Positions 33,623 through 45,480 of a stretch of 64,000 nt of DNA are shown here, piece by piece. The DNA lies in contig OY755247.1 in the NCBI GenBank assembly GCA_963576725.1, positions 12,776,534-12,840,533 of the forward strand, in the 5' to 3' direction. A model generated the notes under the pieces. The model was not told where the DNA came from. It made no database searches and saw only the letters and a program-made list of their open reading frames with translations. The stretch is from Azorinus chamasolen. Lineage: Eukaryota; Mollusca; Bivalvia; Cardiida; Solecurtidae. Numbering within the stretch: position 1 is the first letter of the stretch; each line of letters opens with the position of its first letter. A program made the position numbers and the translations under genes.

Positions 33623-34027
33623 AACAATCATGTGTTAAGACGACCGCCAACTGAAGTATATAATGATTCTATAGTTTCTGCATTTACAAAAATTTTCTGT
33701 GTCCATTATTATTACTTACTTGAATATTCATGGAGTTAAAGGTTAGCAAAATTGTGAAAATAGTGCAGACCCAGACAGCCAGATGTTTGCAAATGTCCAA
33801 ACTACATGCATTTTAACTCTTTACTTGACAGAGATGCCTTTGTAAACGGAGTACGCCCAGATCTGATGGCTACCTTAGGAGCTGTCTTATCAAGGTCTTT
33901 TCTGCTTGCTTATGGAATTATATAATCTAGATATTATTTCTACATGGACATATACGAAAAACTGGCCCCATCCCAACAGACATTCATATATTTTATTAAT
34001 TTTACTGTAGTAACAGTAATTACAATA
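33623..34027. other. Spacer with worn family A MITE
   Basis: 33815-33990 carries the core CGGAGTACGCCCAGATCTG / ATCAAGGTCTTTTCTGCTTG. The rest is AT-rich with no gene seen. Confidence 0.45.
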
Positions 34028-34116
34028 CAGTAAAACCTCTCTGTAATGGCCACTAAATTGTGTTAATTATTTGGTATTTAGGACAGGTGGCCACTTAAAG
34101 CAAGGTAATAGTACTG
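34028..34116. mobile_element. Small pogo-like MITE
   Basis: CAGTAAAACCTCTCTGTAATGG at the left and, inverted, CAGTACTATTACCTTGCTTT at the right, flanked by TA. GGCCAC occurs inside both ends. About 90 bp. Confidence 0.55.
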
Positions 34117-34157
34117 TACTTTGTCCTACATGTAAGATACCTCAAGTCACTTCAAGC

Positions 34158-34455
34158 TTCTACTAGTGACTTTGTTATACTACGAATCTTTACTTTCAGC
34201 ACACTACTAGTGATTTTGTTATACTCCAAATCTTTACTTTCAGCACTCTACTAGTGACTTTGTTATACTCCAAATCTCTACTTTCAGCACTCTACTAGTG
34301 ACTTTGTTACACTCCAAATCTTTACTTTCAGCACTCTACTAGTGACTTTGTTACACTCCAAATCTTTACTTTCAGCACTCTACTAGTGACTGTTATACTC
34401 CAAATCTTTACTTTCAGCACTCTACTAGTGATTTTGTTATAATCCAAATCTTTAT
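34158..34455 (+). repeat. Tandem repeat, ~44 bp unit, about 7 copies
   Basis: Unit approximately CTACTAGTGACTTTGTTATA, then CTCCAAATCTTTACTTTCAG and CACT. Copies differ by one or two bases, and one copy near 34380 is 3 bp short. A lone diverged unit lies at 38733-38775. Confidence 0.85.
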
Positions 34456-34598
34456 CCCTTTCCCTAATATAAACACCTTTTCATGCAAAACCTTTCCCTC
34501 ATATAAACACATTTTCATGCATTTGCAAACTGAGAAGACCCAGATCAAATGGCTCCTATAGGAGCTGTCTGATCAGGGTCTGCTGCATTAGCTTATAA
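34450..34598. mobile_element. TTAA MITE, family A, with duplicated left end
   Basis: CCCTTTCCCTAATATAAACACC and CCCTTTCCCTCATATAAACACA follow one another, then the core (AAACTGAGAAGACCCAGATC / GATCAGGGTCTGCTG). It is cut at the start of the F4 element. Confidence 0.65.
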
Positions 34599-37047
34599 AG
34601 CTAGAGGTTTTTGTCACAAAAACGGATGTCTCCCCTCTAATAAAAACAATATGTAAAGGGAAATCACTAAAAATGTTATGGACTTGATGATTGATACTTC
34701 CCCTCATTATGCGCTTTCCACACCACATTTTTCAAGAAGAAAATGATAACAGCTAATAACCTAAAAATTTTGACACCAGAGTTATGGCACTTGTGCACAA
34801 CACTTACTTTCTCGATTTATTGATTGAAGCCAGAGTTAAGGACCTTATGCATGACACTTTCTCTTATCATGATCTTTCCATGTATGAAGTTTCACTCCAA
34901 AGGCATGTGCCATATAGGAGTTACCATCCTGACAAAAAATTGTGATCTTTTTACAAAGGGCAATAACTCCAATATTAGTGAAACAAGAGTAATGGACCTT
35001 AAGCATGACACTTTCGCTTATGATGATCTTTCCATGTATGAAGTTTCAATCCAATGGCATGAGCCATATAGGAGTTATCGTCCAGACAAAAAATTGTGAA
35101 AAATATTTACAAGGGCAATAACTCCAATATTAGTGAAGCCAGAGTTATGGACCTTGTGTATGACACTTCCTCTTATCATGATCTTTCCATATATGAAGTT
35201 TCAATCCAATGGCATGAGCCATATAGGAGTTATCGTCCGGACAAAAAATTGTCAAAAACAAGAGTACCGCATACGGTACATAATACGCCCACTTGCAAAC
35301 TTTCTCCAATTCAACATGCCTTATAAGTGTTGACATTTTCTAATCTGTGCTTCAGATCTTGATTTCCATATTAAGTTGGTACTATTTTTTTTAAAAAATC
35401 AAGTGAATATCTTATTAAATAAAAAAGTTACAGCTAATCCTCATTTTTGCAGATTTTTGTAAAGTGCAACGGCCATAACTCTGTAAAGACAAACTGAATG
35501 AACCTCAAAATAAACTCAGCTTCAAATTTTGTTGCTTAAAACATTTGTGTTAAGTTGTTAAGTTTCATTTATATCAACCGACAAACTAAAAATTTACCGA
35601 CTAACAAAGCAACAAACACACAAAGTTCAAGGACCATAACTTTAGAATAAAATGACATATCAAAACCCCCGCAATATATGTGAAAATTCACATTAAGGTT
35701 TAACCATATAAAAAAATTGAAGCAAATATCATTGTAAATGAAAAAGTTATGGCCATCCTCATATTTGCATAGATTTGCATTATTTTTTTAATTACAAAGG
35801 GCCATAACTCCGAAACATTTAATCAAATGATCCTCAGACTCGACCTAGCTTTAGGTCTAGATGCATTAAACGTGTATGAAGTTTCAAAAATATCTGTCAA
35901 ATAGTTTTCCCAGAAAACAGCGGACAAACTATTTGCATATTTTTCAAGCACAAGGGACATAACTCTGAAATGAAAAATCAAATGAACCTCAGAATCAACT
36001 CAGCTTCAGATCTTGAAGCATTTAACATTTGTGTGAAGTTTCATTAATATCTGTCATATAGTTTTCCCAGAAAACAGCGGACAAACTATTTGCATGTATT
36101 TGCATTATTTTTCAAGTAAAAGGGCCATAACTCCGAAATGACAGATCAAATGAGCCTCAGAATCGACTTAGCTTCAGACCTTGATGCATTAAACATTTGT
36201 GTGAAGTTTCATTAATATCTCTCAAATAGTTTTACCAGAAAACAGCAGACAAACTATTTGCATGTATTTGCATTATTTTTTTAAGTAAAAGGGCCATAAC
36301 TCCAAAACGACAAATCAAATGAACCTCAGAATCGACTCAGCTTCAGATCTTGATGCATTAAACATTTGTGTGAAGTTTCATTAATATCTCTCAAATAGTT
36401 TCCCCAGAAAACAGCGGACAAACTATTTGCATATTTTTTAAGGACAAGGGCCATAACTCTGAAATGAAAAATCAAATGAACCTCAGAATCGACTCAGCTT
36501 CAGATCTTCATGCATTTAACATTTGTGTTAAGTTTCATTAATATCTGTCTAATAGTTTTCCCAGAAAACAGCGGACAAACAAAATGTTGACGGACGAACG
36601 AACGAACAGACGGACAGACAGGGCCACGACAATATACGACCACCTTTATTAGGTGGGCGTATAAAAATTACAAAGGCAATAACTCCATTATTAGTGAAGC
36701 CAGAGTTATGGACCTTGTGTATGACACTTCCTCTCGTCATGATCTTTCCATATATGAAGTTTCAATCCAATAGCATGAGCCATATAGGAGTTATCGTTCG
36801 GACAAAAAAGTGTTATATTTTTTTACAAGGGGCAATAACTCCTATATTAGTGAAGCCAGAGTTATGGACCTTGTGCATGACACTTCCTCTCATTATGCTC
36901 TTTCCATATATGAAGTTTCAATCAACTGGCATTAGGCATATTGAAGTTATCGTCCGGACAAAAAGTGTGATGGACAGACGGACAGACAGACAGACAGACA
37001 ACTCTCACGAAAACAATATGTCTCCCCCATATATGGGGTGAGACATA
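34599..37047 (+). mobile_element. Hairpin-ended element, family F4, split by F1
   Basis: 5' AAGCTAGAGGTTTTTGTCAC...GGATGTCTCCCC. ~125-bp modules (GAAGCCAGAGTTATGGACC, TATATGAAGTTTCAATCC, GGAGTTATCGTCCGGAC) lie on both sides of the F1 insertion. The GACGGACAGACAGACAGACAG tract is followed by the hairpin GTCTCCCCCATATATGGGGTGAGAC. The 5' GTCTCCCC is complementary to the hairpin arm. Confidence 0.82.
35257..36667 (+). mobile_element. Hairpin-ended element, family F1, complete
   Basis: AACAAGAGTACCGCATACGG, then TAATACGCCCACTTGC. ~165-bp modules follow (GGGCCATAACTCCGAAA, ATCAAATGAACCTCAG, TTCATTAATATCTGTCAAA, GTTTTCCCAGAAAACAGCGG), then a GACGGACGAACGAACG tract. The 3' arm is AGGTGGGCGTATAAAAA, complementary to the 5' ACGCCCAC. 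It is inserted between ...ATTGTCAAA and ATTACAAAGGC of the F4 element. Confidence 0.87.
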
Positions 37048-37089
37048 TTTATAATGGATCTGACTCTTTGATTTTAACAAATAATAAAA

Positions 37090-38619
37090 AACAAGATGTG
37101 TTTGTGAAACACTATGCCCCCTCGATATATTTGACCCTAAAGGATGACCTTGATCTTGACATGTCACCCCTCAAACTGTGCAGCCAAATGAGAAACACAT
37201 GTATACCAACTATCAAGTCTGTATCTCTACTGGTTCAAAAGTTATGGCCAATGTTAAAGTCGGTGACCTTTGACCCTGAAAGATGACCTTGACCTTGAAA
37301 TGTCACCCCCAAACTGTGCAGCTTCATGAGATACACATGCATACCAAATGTCAAGTCTGCATCTACAGGTTCAAAAGTTATGGCCAATGTTAAAGTCAGT
37401 GACCTTTGACCCTAAAAGATTACCTTTACCTTGACATGTTGCCCCTCAAAATGTGCAGCTTCATGAGATACACATGCATATCAAATATCAAGACTCTATC
37501 TCTATTGGTTCAAAAGTTATGGCCAATTTGAAGTTGCTGACCTCTGACCCTGAAGGATGACCTTGACATTTCACCCATCAAACTGTGCAGCTTCATGAGA
37601 TACACAAGCATGCCACATATCAAGTCTCTATCTGTACTGGTTCAAAAGTTATGGCCAATGTTAAAAGTCAGTGATTTGACCCATATGTTTGACCTCTGAC
37701 CGTTAAGGATGACCTTGACATGTCACCCCTCAAAATGTGCGGCTTTATGAGATACATATGCATGCCAAATATCAAGTCTCTATCTGTACTTGCTCAAAAG
37801 TTATGACCAATGTTAAAGTCGGTGATTTGACCCATGTGTTTGACCTCTGACCTTTAAAGATGACCTTGACCTTGTTATGACCTTGTCAAAAGTTATGACC
37901 AATGTTAAAGTTACAGACAAAGAAACAAGACAATTTGACCTTTGACCCTGAAGAATGACCTTGACCTTAACATTTAACCTCTCAAAATGTGCAGCTTTAT
38001 GACATACACAAGCATGCCAAATATCAAGTCTATCTCTACTGGTCCAAAAATTATGGCCAATGTTAAAGTCGGTGATTTGACCCATATATTTGACCTCTGA
38101 CCTTGAAGGATGACCTTGACCTTGACATGTCACCCCTCAAAATTTGCGGCTTTATGAGATACATATGTATACCAAATATCAAGTCTCTATCTGTACTGGC
38201 TCAAAAGTTATGACCAATATTAAAGTTGCGTTAAAGTTACAGACGAAAAAAACAGACAATTTGAGCTTTGACCCTGAAGGATGACCTTGACCTTGACATG
38301 TCATCCCTCAAAATGTGCAGCTTAATGAGATACACGAGCGAGCCAAATATCAAGTCTCTATCTCTACTGGTCCAAAAGTTATGGCCAATGTTAAAGTCGG
38401 TGATTTGACCCATATATCTGACCTCTGACCTTGAAGGATGACCTTGACATGTCACCCCTCAAAATGTGCGGCTTTATGAGATACATATGCATACCAAATA
38501 TCAAGTCTCTATCTGTACTGGCTCAAAAGTTATGACCAATGTTAAAGTTGCTGACAAACAAACAGACAGACAGGGCAAAAACAATATGCCCCCCAGATCT
38601 GATCTGGGGGGCATAAAAA
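37090..38619 (+). mobile_element. Hairpin-ended element, family F5, complete
   Basis: AACAAGATGTGTTTGTGAAAC then ACTATGCCCCCTCG. About ten ~140-bp modules follow (TGACCTTGACCTTGACATG, AAAATGTGCAGCTTCATGAG, CAAAAGTTATGGCCAATG), with shorter and longer variants interspersed. Then come ACAGACAGACAGGG and the 3' hairpin ATGCCCCCCAGATC / GATCTGGGGGGCAT followed by AAAAA. Confidence 0.87.
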
Positions 38620-39254
38620 TCCTGTACACTTAAATATGCCATTACAAAAATTCAGCTGATAAATATCCATGACAACATTATTTCTTACATGAATATTGTA
38701 CATGAAAAGGGTTAATCATCAAAACTTTACTAGCACCTTTGTTATACCCCAAATCTTTAACCTTCAACACTGTTTCGTTCTGATCTGGTCTACTCTGTTT
38801 CCAAATGCATGAAAAGGTGTTTTATATAAGGTTAACACGCATTTGCAAGCAGAGTAGATCCAAATCAGATGGGTCCTGTCTGATCAGGGTCTACTCTGTT
38901 AACTAGTGAAAATTGATAGATCTGTTTCAATGACAGACTACAATACATTTATTTCCAAACAGCACTTGACATTTGCTCAGAGTGTAGAAGGTTAATTTGT
39001 ACAGGCACTACAGGCAGAGTTTACAGCAAATTTATGACCTGTGATTTCTCGGAAATTTTCTGGGAAATATTTGAAATGGAGACAGACATGAATTAATTTA
39101 GAACATCAAAATGAACAAAATGCATTCAATCACTGGACATCAATGATAAAATTGATCCCTGGATGTTAATTTTCATTGATTTGAGCTTATCTGCAACATC
39201 TTTCAATTAAAATCCAGATGTATTATTTGTCTGACGAGCAATTTCATATACAGT
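38620..39254. other. MITE fragments and spacer
   Basis: A family A right half at 38625-38716, a single 44-bp-type unit (38733-38775), family A fragments 38776-38900, then ~350 bp of AT-rich DNA with no feature recognised. Confidence 0.5.
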
Positions 39255-40248
39255 AACAAAAGTGCCAGTGGGCACAATATACACCCGTCGAGGTCTTGTT
39301 CAACATAAACTGGGATTAACGTATTTGCTGAACTCAAATTCTAAGTCCAATTTTGCTCGACAGAGTTATGTAATAACGCCTAGAGGTGAAGGTTGTGACA
39401 GTGAACAAGTGTTCCAAGTTTCAAAGCTTTATCTTAAAGTGTTATGTAAATTAGTGGACTTAAAAAATGTGTTCCACATAAATTGAGGTTAAATATTTTG
39501 CTTAACACAAATGCTAACGCAAATTCTAAGTCCAATTAAAAGACCTTGACCTCGGATAAACAAACCGGGACTTGGCAGGCTACTGTAGCATGTCTAGATA
39601 AACACTGTAGTTAAATTTGGGAAGGATCAACCAAGTAGAACTTGAGTTAGAGATGTTACAGACAGACAGGCAGGATAACATTTTTGCTAAACGCAAATTC
39701 TAAGTCAAATTGTGTGACCTTGACCTTGGATAAACAAACCGGGACTTGGCAGGCTACTGTAGCATGTCTAGATAAACATTGTTTTAAATTTGGGAAGGAT
39801 CCATCAAACAGAACTTAGTTAGAGATGTTACAGACAGACAGGCAAGGTAACATTTCTGCTAAACCTAATTCTAAGTCCAATTGTGTGACCTTGACCTTGG
39901 ATATACGAACCGGAACTTGGCAGGCTACAGTAGCATGTTTAAATAAACATTGTGGTTAAATTTGGGAAGGATCCACCAAGCGGAACTTGAGTTAGAGATG
40001 TTACAGACAGACAGGTAGGTTAACAATTTTGCTAAACGCAATTCTAAGTCCAATTGTGTGACCTTGACCTTGGATATACGAACCGGGACTTGGCTGGCTA
40101 TTGTAGCATGTCTACATAAACATTGTGGTTAAATTTGAGAAGGATCCACTAAGCAGAACTTGAGTTAGAGATGTTACAGACTGACAGACGGACGGACAGA
40201 CAGCGTCATTCCATAAAACATCCCGTTTTTTCAAACGGGCGTATAAAA
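39255..40248 (+). mobile_element. Hairpin-ended element, family F6, complete
   Basis: AACAAAAGTGCCAGTGGGC then ACAATATACACCCGTCG. Four to five ~172-bp modules follow (TGACCTTGACCTTGGATA, CGGGACTTGGCAGGCTAC, GTTAGAGATGTTACAGACAG), then GACGGACGGACAGACAGCG. The 3' end is CATCCCGTTTTTTCAAACGGG followed by CGTATAAAA. The 5' ATACACCCG word is approximately complementary to CGGGCGTAT. Confidence 0.82.
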
Positions 40249-40295
40249 TCTCGATACTATGAGATTTTAGTAATGAAGAATTTATGTCTTTGTAG

Positions 40296-40390
40296 GCAGG
40301 TGGCTGCTTAATGCAGGGTGAAAGTCAAGCAGAAAGCTCCTAGAGGAGCTTTCTGCATGACTTTCACCCTGCATTAAGCTGCCACCTGTC
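40296..40390. mobile_element. Foldback palindrome, ~95 bp
   Basis: GCAGGTGGCTGCTTAATGCA at one end is inverted at the other as TGCATTAAGCTGCCACCTGT. The centre is AAAGCTCCTAGAGGAGCTTT. Half-copies lie near 21629 and 26843. Confidence 0.8.
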
Positions 40391-40526
40391 TTAAAGATCA
40401 ATAATGATACCTATTTGAGTGTTCGTATAATCAAGATTATACTGTTGTATCCAAATTACTTTAAGCATTCTGAAATAATGTTTTGGCGAATAGAGCAAAA
40501 CCAAGATCAAATGATTCCTGAAGGAG

Positions 40527-41384
40527 AGTGATCTGGGTCTACACTATTTCCTACCATGTCAGTCTAATTTAAAATCATTGAAATGGTGCCAAATTGAACT
40601 AGAGCTATCACTGATGATGATTAACCCTTTCCTCCATAATTACACCTTTGTAAACAGAGAAGACCCAGATCAGAAGGCTACTGCAGGAGTTGTCTGATCA
40701 GGGTCTGTTCTTTTTGCTTATGGTATAATATAGACCTGATTCTATAGAATTTATTTCTAATTTATTATGATAGCACATGGACGCAAGAATTTTTGTCCAT
40801 GGCAGATACTGCAGTATCATATCTATGTTATATCATAAGCAGTATCATATCTATATTATATCATAAGCAATATCATATCTATATTATATCATAAGCAAAC
40901 AGCAGACCCTGATCAGATGGCTCCTATAAGAGCCATCTAATCTGGGTCTTCTCTGTTTGCAAAGGTGTAGAAAGGCATATTCATGAAGTAAAGGGTTAAT
41001 ATGCCACTTTTAAAAAATTTCACATTTGTAACATGGATCAGATGGATGTCAGACTCTGGTCTCTGAATGACCGTAACAGTTTCCTTCATATCAACGCTAT
41101 TTCACGAATTTGCAAACAGAGTAGACCCAGATCGGACGGCTCCTGTAGGAGCTGTCTGATCAGGGTCTGCTCTGTTTGCTTATGAAATAATTATAATACA
41201 TCTGGCTCTATTCAGTATCTAACAATTCCAAATATTCATGTGCTCATATTATGCCATTATGAAAATTCGGTTAATAAATATTCATGATGTCGGATATTTC
41301 TTAAAGGGAAAGGGTTAACCATTTTGACCCCGGGTTATAAGAGTGAGAGAGCCCACCAGTGTTTAAATACAGAGTCCACTCAGT
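40527..41384 (+). repeat. Local duplication, copy 1 (adjoins an F3 element)
   Basis: About 860 bp that recur at 42774-43605 with few differences. It contains two family A MITE cores (40623-40740, 40905-40998), a 28-bp unit TATCATATCTATATTATATC-type repeated three times, and a further family A element (41085-41319). The copy ends at CAGTAA, where F3 begins. Confidence 0.85.
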
Positions 41385-42775
41385 AACTAGAACTATCACT
41401 AAAGGTGATGAATACCCCCACACGGCAGCCTTGATTGCAAATCCAAGTTTTGAACATGTAACAGGACCAAATAACAAAAATACCCAAAGTTCAAATAGAG
41501 AAAATTCTGTAATGGCTAACACTAAACACAGGAAAATTGTGTCTTGCACATGTACTATTCGTGTTTAGTATGTATGGCAAGTATCAATTTAATAAGTTTC
41601 AAAATGAAGGAGGAGTTTGTGACACCAACTCCCCATGTTTCATGCAAAAATGACAAAAAATATTCAAAGTTCAGGGGGGGATAATTCTACAATGGCTAAC
41701 CGTAAACACATGAAAATTGTGTCTTGCGCATCTGCTATTTGTGACTATTACGTATCCCAAATATAAATTTAGTAACTTTAAAACTGAAGGAGGAGTTTGC
41801 GACACCAACTCCCCATATTACAAGCCAAAACAAGTATCAAGTGAATCAGGTTGAAAGTGAAGGAGGAGTTCAAAGTACAGGATTTTGCCTGCCAATTTCA
41901 AGACCAATTTCAAGGACAAAGGTCAAGGTAACAGAGACCTGAAATTTGTGTCTTGCACATATACTACTCCTGAGTAATATTTATGCCAAATATCAAGTGA
42001 ATCAGGTTGAAATTGAAGGAGGTTCAAAGTACAAGATTTTGCCTGCCAATTTCAAGACCAAAGGTCAAGGTCAAGGTCACAGAGACCTGAAATTTGTGTC
42101 TTGCACATCTACTACTCCTGAGTAACATTTATGCCAAGTATCAAGTAAATCAGGTTGAAAGTGAAGGAGGAGTTCAAAGTACAAGATTTTGCCTGCCAAT
42201 TCTAAGACCAATTTCAAGGCCAAAGGTCAAGGTCATAGAGATTTGAAATTTGTGTCTTGCACATCTACTACTCCTGAGTAACATTTATGCCAAATATCAA
42301 GAGAATCAGGTTGAAAGTGAAGGAGGAGTTCGCCGTACAAGATTTTGCCTGCCAATTTTAAGACCAATTTCAAGGCCAAAGGCCAAGGTCAAGGCCACAG
42401 AGACCTGAAATTTGTGTCTTGCACATATACTACTCCTGAGTAACATTTATGCCAAGTATCAATTGAATCAGGTTGAAATTGAAGGAGGAGTTCAAAGTAC
42501 AAGATTTTGCCTGCCAATTTCAAGACCAATTTCAAGGCCAAAGGTCAAGGTCAAGGTCACAGAGACCTGAAATTTGTGTCTTGCACATCTACTACTCCTG
42601 AGTAACATTTATGCCAAGTATCAAGTGAATCAGGTTGAAAGTGAAGGAGGAGTTCGCCGTACAAGATTTTGCCTGCCAATTTTAAGACCAATTTCAAGTC
42701 CAAAGGTCAAGGTCACAGAGATTTTAAATTTGTGTCTTGCACATCTACTGATTCCAGTATACCCCCCTCAAACTC
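41385..42775 (+). mobile_element. Hairpin-ended element, family F3, 3' arm lost
   Basis: AACTAGAACTATCACTAAAG start with GAATACCCCCACACGG. Two module types are present: a CACCAACTCCCCATG type at 41590-41830, then the AGGTTGAAAGTGAAGGAGG type. It ends ...CCAGTATACCCCCCTCAAACT, without the TTTGTGGGGGTATA arm, directly against the second duplication copy. Confidence 0.8.
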
Positions 42776-43605
42776 TCCTGAAGGAGAGTCTGATCTGGGT
42801 CTACACTATTTCCTACCATGTCAGTCTAATTTAAAATCATTGATTAACCCTTTCCTCCATAATTACACCTTTGTAAACAGAGAAGACCCAGATCAGATCA
42901 GAAGGCTACTGCAGGAGTTGTCTGATCAGGGTCTGTTCTTTTTGCTTATGGTATAATATAGACCTGATTCTATAGAATCTATTTCTAATTTATTATGATA
43001 GCACATGGACGCAAGAATTTTTGTCCATGGCAGATACTGCAGTATCATATCTATGTTATATCATAAGCAGTATCATATCTATATTATATCATAAGCAATA
43101 TCATATCTATATTATATCATAAACAAACAGCAGACCCTGATCAGATGGCTCCTATAAGAGCCATCTAATCTGGGTCTTCTCTGTTTGCAAAGGTGTAGAA
43201 AGGCATATTCATGAAGTAAAGGGTTAAATGCCATTTTTAAAAAATTTCACATTTGTAACATGGATCAGATGGATGTCTGGTTTCTGAATGACCATAACAG
43301 TTTCCTTCATATGAACGCTATTTCACGAATTTGCAAACAGAGAAGACCCAGATCGGACGGCTCCTGTAGGAGCTGTCTGATCAGGGTCTGCTCTGTTTGC
43401 TTATGAAATAATTATAATACATCTGGCTCTATTCAGTATCTAACAATTCCAAATATTCATGTGCTCATATTATGCCATTATTAAAATTCGGCTAATAAAT
43501 ATTCATGATGTCGCATATTTCTTAAAGGGAAAGGGTTAACCATTTCGACCCCGGGTTATAAGAGTGAGAGAGCCCACCAGTGTTTAATTACAGAGTCCAC
43601 TCAGT
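42774..43605 (+). repeat. Local duplication, copy 2 (no F3 at the site)
   Basis: Same order of family A MITEs and 28-bp triplet as copy 1. Differences include an extra ATCAG near 42895 and loss of ~35 bp near 42837. After CAGTAA it runs into TAAGAGGCTTAAAC, where copy 1 has the F3 element. Confidence 0.85.
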
Positions 43606-43619
43606 AATAAGAGGCTTAA

Positions 43620-44296
43620 ACTTGCTAGAGGATTTTGAATGACCAAACAGTGCAGACCCTGATCAGAGGGCTCCTATAGGAGCCCTCTAATCTGGGTCTA
43701 CACTGTTTGCAAATGACAGTGCACCAGTGTATCAGGCTGAAAGGCTTAATATCACATGACTTCCAATAAACAATCCACAAACCAAGTACTCAACACATTT
43801 TGCCTGTGCAACTAATGACCATGTTTGGTAACAATGAGTTTTCAACTTGTATAGCCCTTCAGTCCATGAATATTATTCAAAGAAATGAGTGAGTCAATGA
43901 GTTGGGTTTTACGGCACTGCGACACTGAATAGGTCATATAGCGCCGATGAATGATGAGATGACATGATGATGAGAGATGATATCAGGAAGATGATTTCGG
44001 CTAATCTCATTCGCTGCAAAGCAATGCATGGTATCAAAACCACCGACCTGCTTCCTTTTAGTTCTTGGCAGGGGGGATAATCAAAGACATGACGAACATC
44101 ATGAATATTAATTAGATTAATTTTTAAAATTGCATATAAATACATGAAAGTTTTGCCAAAGTAAAAACTGTGGAATCATATCTATAAGTTATTCCATCAG
44201 CAAACAGAGTAGATCCAGATCAGATCCTATATAGGAGCCATCTGATCTGCGTCTACCCTGTTTGCAAAGGCGTAAAAAGAGTAACAGGTTAATTAA
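43620..44296. other. MITE-rich spacer (families G and A)
   Basis: 43628-43752 is a family G core (CAAACAGTGCAGACCCTGATC / AATCTGGGTCTACACTGTTTG). 43890-43935 holds a dispersed GAGTTGGGTTTTACGGCAC fragment also present at 49480. 44097-44291 is family A, ending ACAGGTTAA. No gene seen. Confidence 0.6.
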
Positions 44297-44387
44297 AAGA
44301 CAACACCAATTTTCTGAATGTCCGACATAGCTCCACACCTCCTGCTTGAATTACGCAATATTGCTGGTCATCAAACTCGACCAAGAT

Positions 44388-44630
44388 TTAACCCTTTCCC
44401 TGTTCTGTATTTAGGCAAAATTTCAATACCTGCTGAATATTCATTAACAAAATAGTTAAGAAATATGGAAGGTAGAACATTGAAGACATTTTAGAAACTA
44501 AAGAAACATCTCTCAAATCCTATTAGCAAACAGAGTAGACCCTGATCAGGCGGCTCCTCTAGGAGCCGTCTGATTGGGTCTACTCTGTTTGCAAATGCGT
44601 GAAAACACGTTTATATGAGGGAAAGGGTAA
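44388..44630. mobile_element. TTAA MITE, family A, complete
   Basis: TTAACCCTTTCCCTGTTCTG...TATGAGGGAAAGGGTAA, core GGCGGCTCCTCTAGGAGCCGTC. The right TTAA has mutated to GTAA. Confidence 0.85.
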
Positions 44631-44746
44631 AAGGATGAACAACTACTGACCGAGTTTGATAATTATTGGTCAAGGGTTCCCATGCAACAACTGAGAAAGG
44701 ATTCACCAATTTTGAGAAATTATGACAATGGGCCATAACTCACAAC

Positions 44747-44980
44747 TTAACCCTTTCCTCCATGAAAATAATGATGTCATGAATATTAATTCGGCTAATT
44801 ATTAATCAAATATAAACACATGGAATTTTTACTGAAACAGAAACTGTAGAATCAGATCTATATTGTTCCATAAGCAAACAGAGCAGACCCTGGTCAGATG
44901 GCTTCTATAGGAGCTGTCTGATCTGGTTCTAATCTGTTTGCAAAGGTGTAGAAAGTTGTCTTTATGGAGTAAACGGTTAA
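44747..44980. mobile_element. TTAA MITE, family A, complete
   Basis: TTAACCCTTTCCTCCATG...TTTATGGAGTAAACGGTTAA, core GCAAACAGAGCAGACCCTGG / TGATCTGGTTCTAATCTG. Confidence 0.83.
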
Positions 44981-45049
44981 TGATGCAATATTGCTGGTTA
45001 CCCAACTCAACCCAGCTACTGTGTCTGTGCAAGTTTCATAATGATTGGC

Positions 45050-45392
45050 TAACCCATCCCTTCATATAAACCAATTTTCACGCATTTGCAAACAGAGTAG
45101 ACCCAGATCAGACGTAATTGTACGGCTCTTATAGGAGGCGTCTGATCAGGGTCTGCTCTGCTTGCTTATGATATAATATAAATATGATTCTTAGTAACAG
45201 TGACTGCAGTGGCCAAAATTTCATGTGTCCATGTCGAGGGCTTGGTGCAAAACTATTCTAACTCCTTCACTAAAATGAAGGAGTTAGAATAGTTTTCCAC
45301 CAAGCCCTCGATGTGCTATTGTAACAAATCAATCCAATTCATATTCATGATGTCATTATTTCTTATATGAATATTCATGGAGAAAAGGTTAA
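45050..45392. mobile_element. TTAA MITE, family A, carrying a nested foldback
   Basis: CTAACCCATCCCTTCATATA...TCATGGAGAAAAGGTTAA. At ~45223-45312 it carries an inserted foldback, TCGAGGGCTTGGTGCAAAAC / GTTTTCCACCAAGCCCTCGA, flanked by ATGT on both sides, which looks like a 4-bp target duplication. Confidence 0.78.
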
Positions 45393-45480
45393 AGGGTTCT
45401 CATGCCATTGAGAGGACAACACAAAACTGGAAAATTCCGACTATCAAAGGGCTACAATTTGTCATGAAAAACCTGTAGTC

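Larger units (their letters stand above)
44297..45480 (+). repeat. Dispersed repeat split by three family A MITEs
   Basis: Pieces at 44297-44387, 44631-44746, 44981-45049 and 45393-45440 carry related phrases (GCAATATTGCTGGTCATC / GCAATATTGCTGGTTACC, AGGGTTCCCATGCAACAAC / AGGGTTCTCATGCCATTG). They look like modules of one older element into which family A MITEs were inserted at 44388, 44747 and 45050. Confidence 0.5.
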
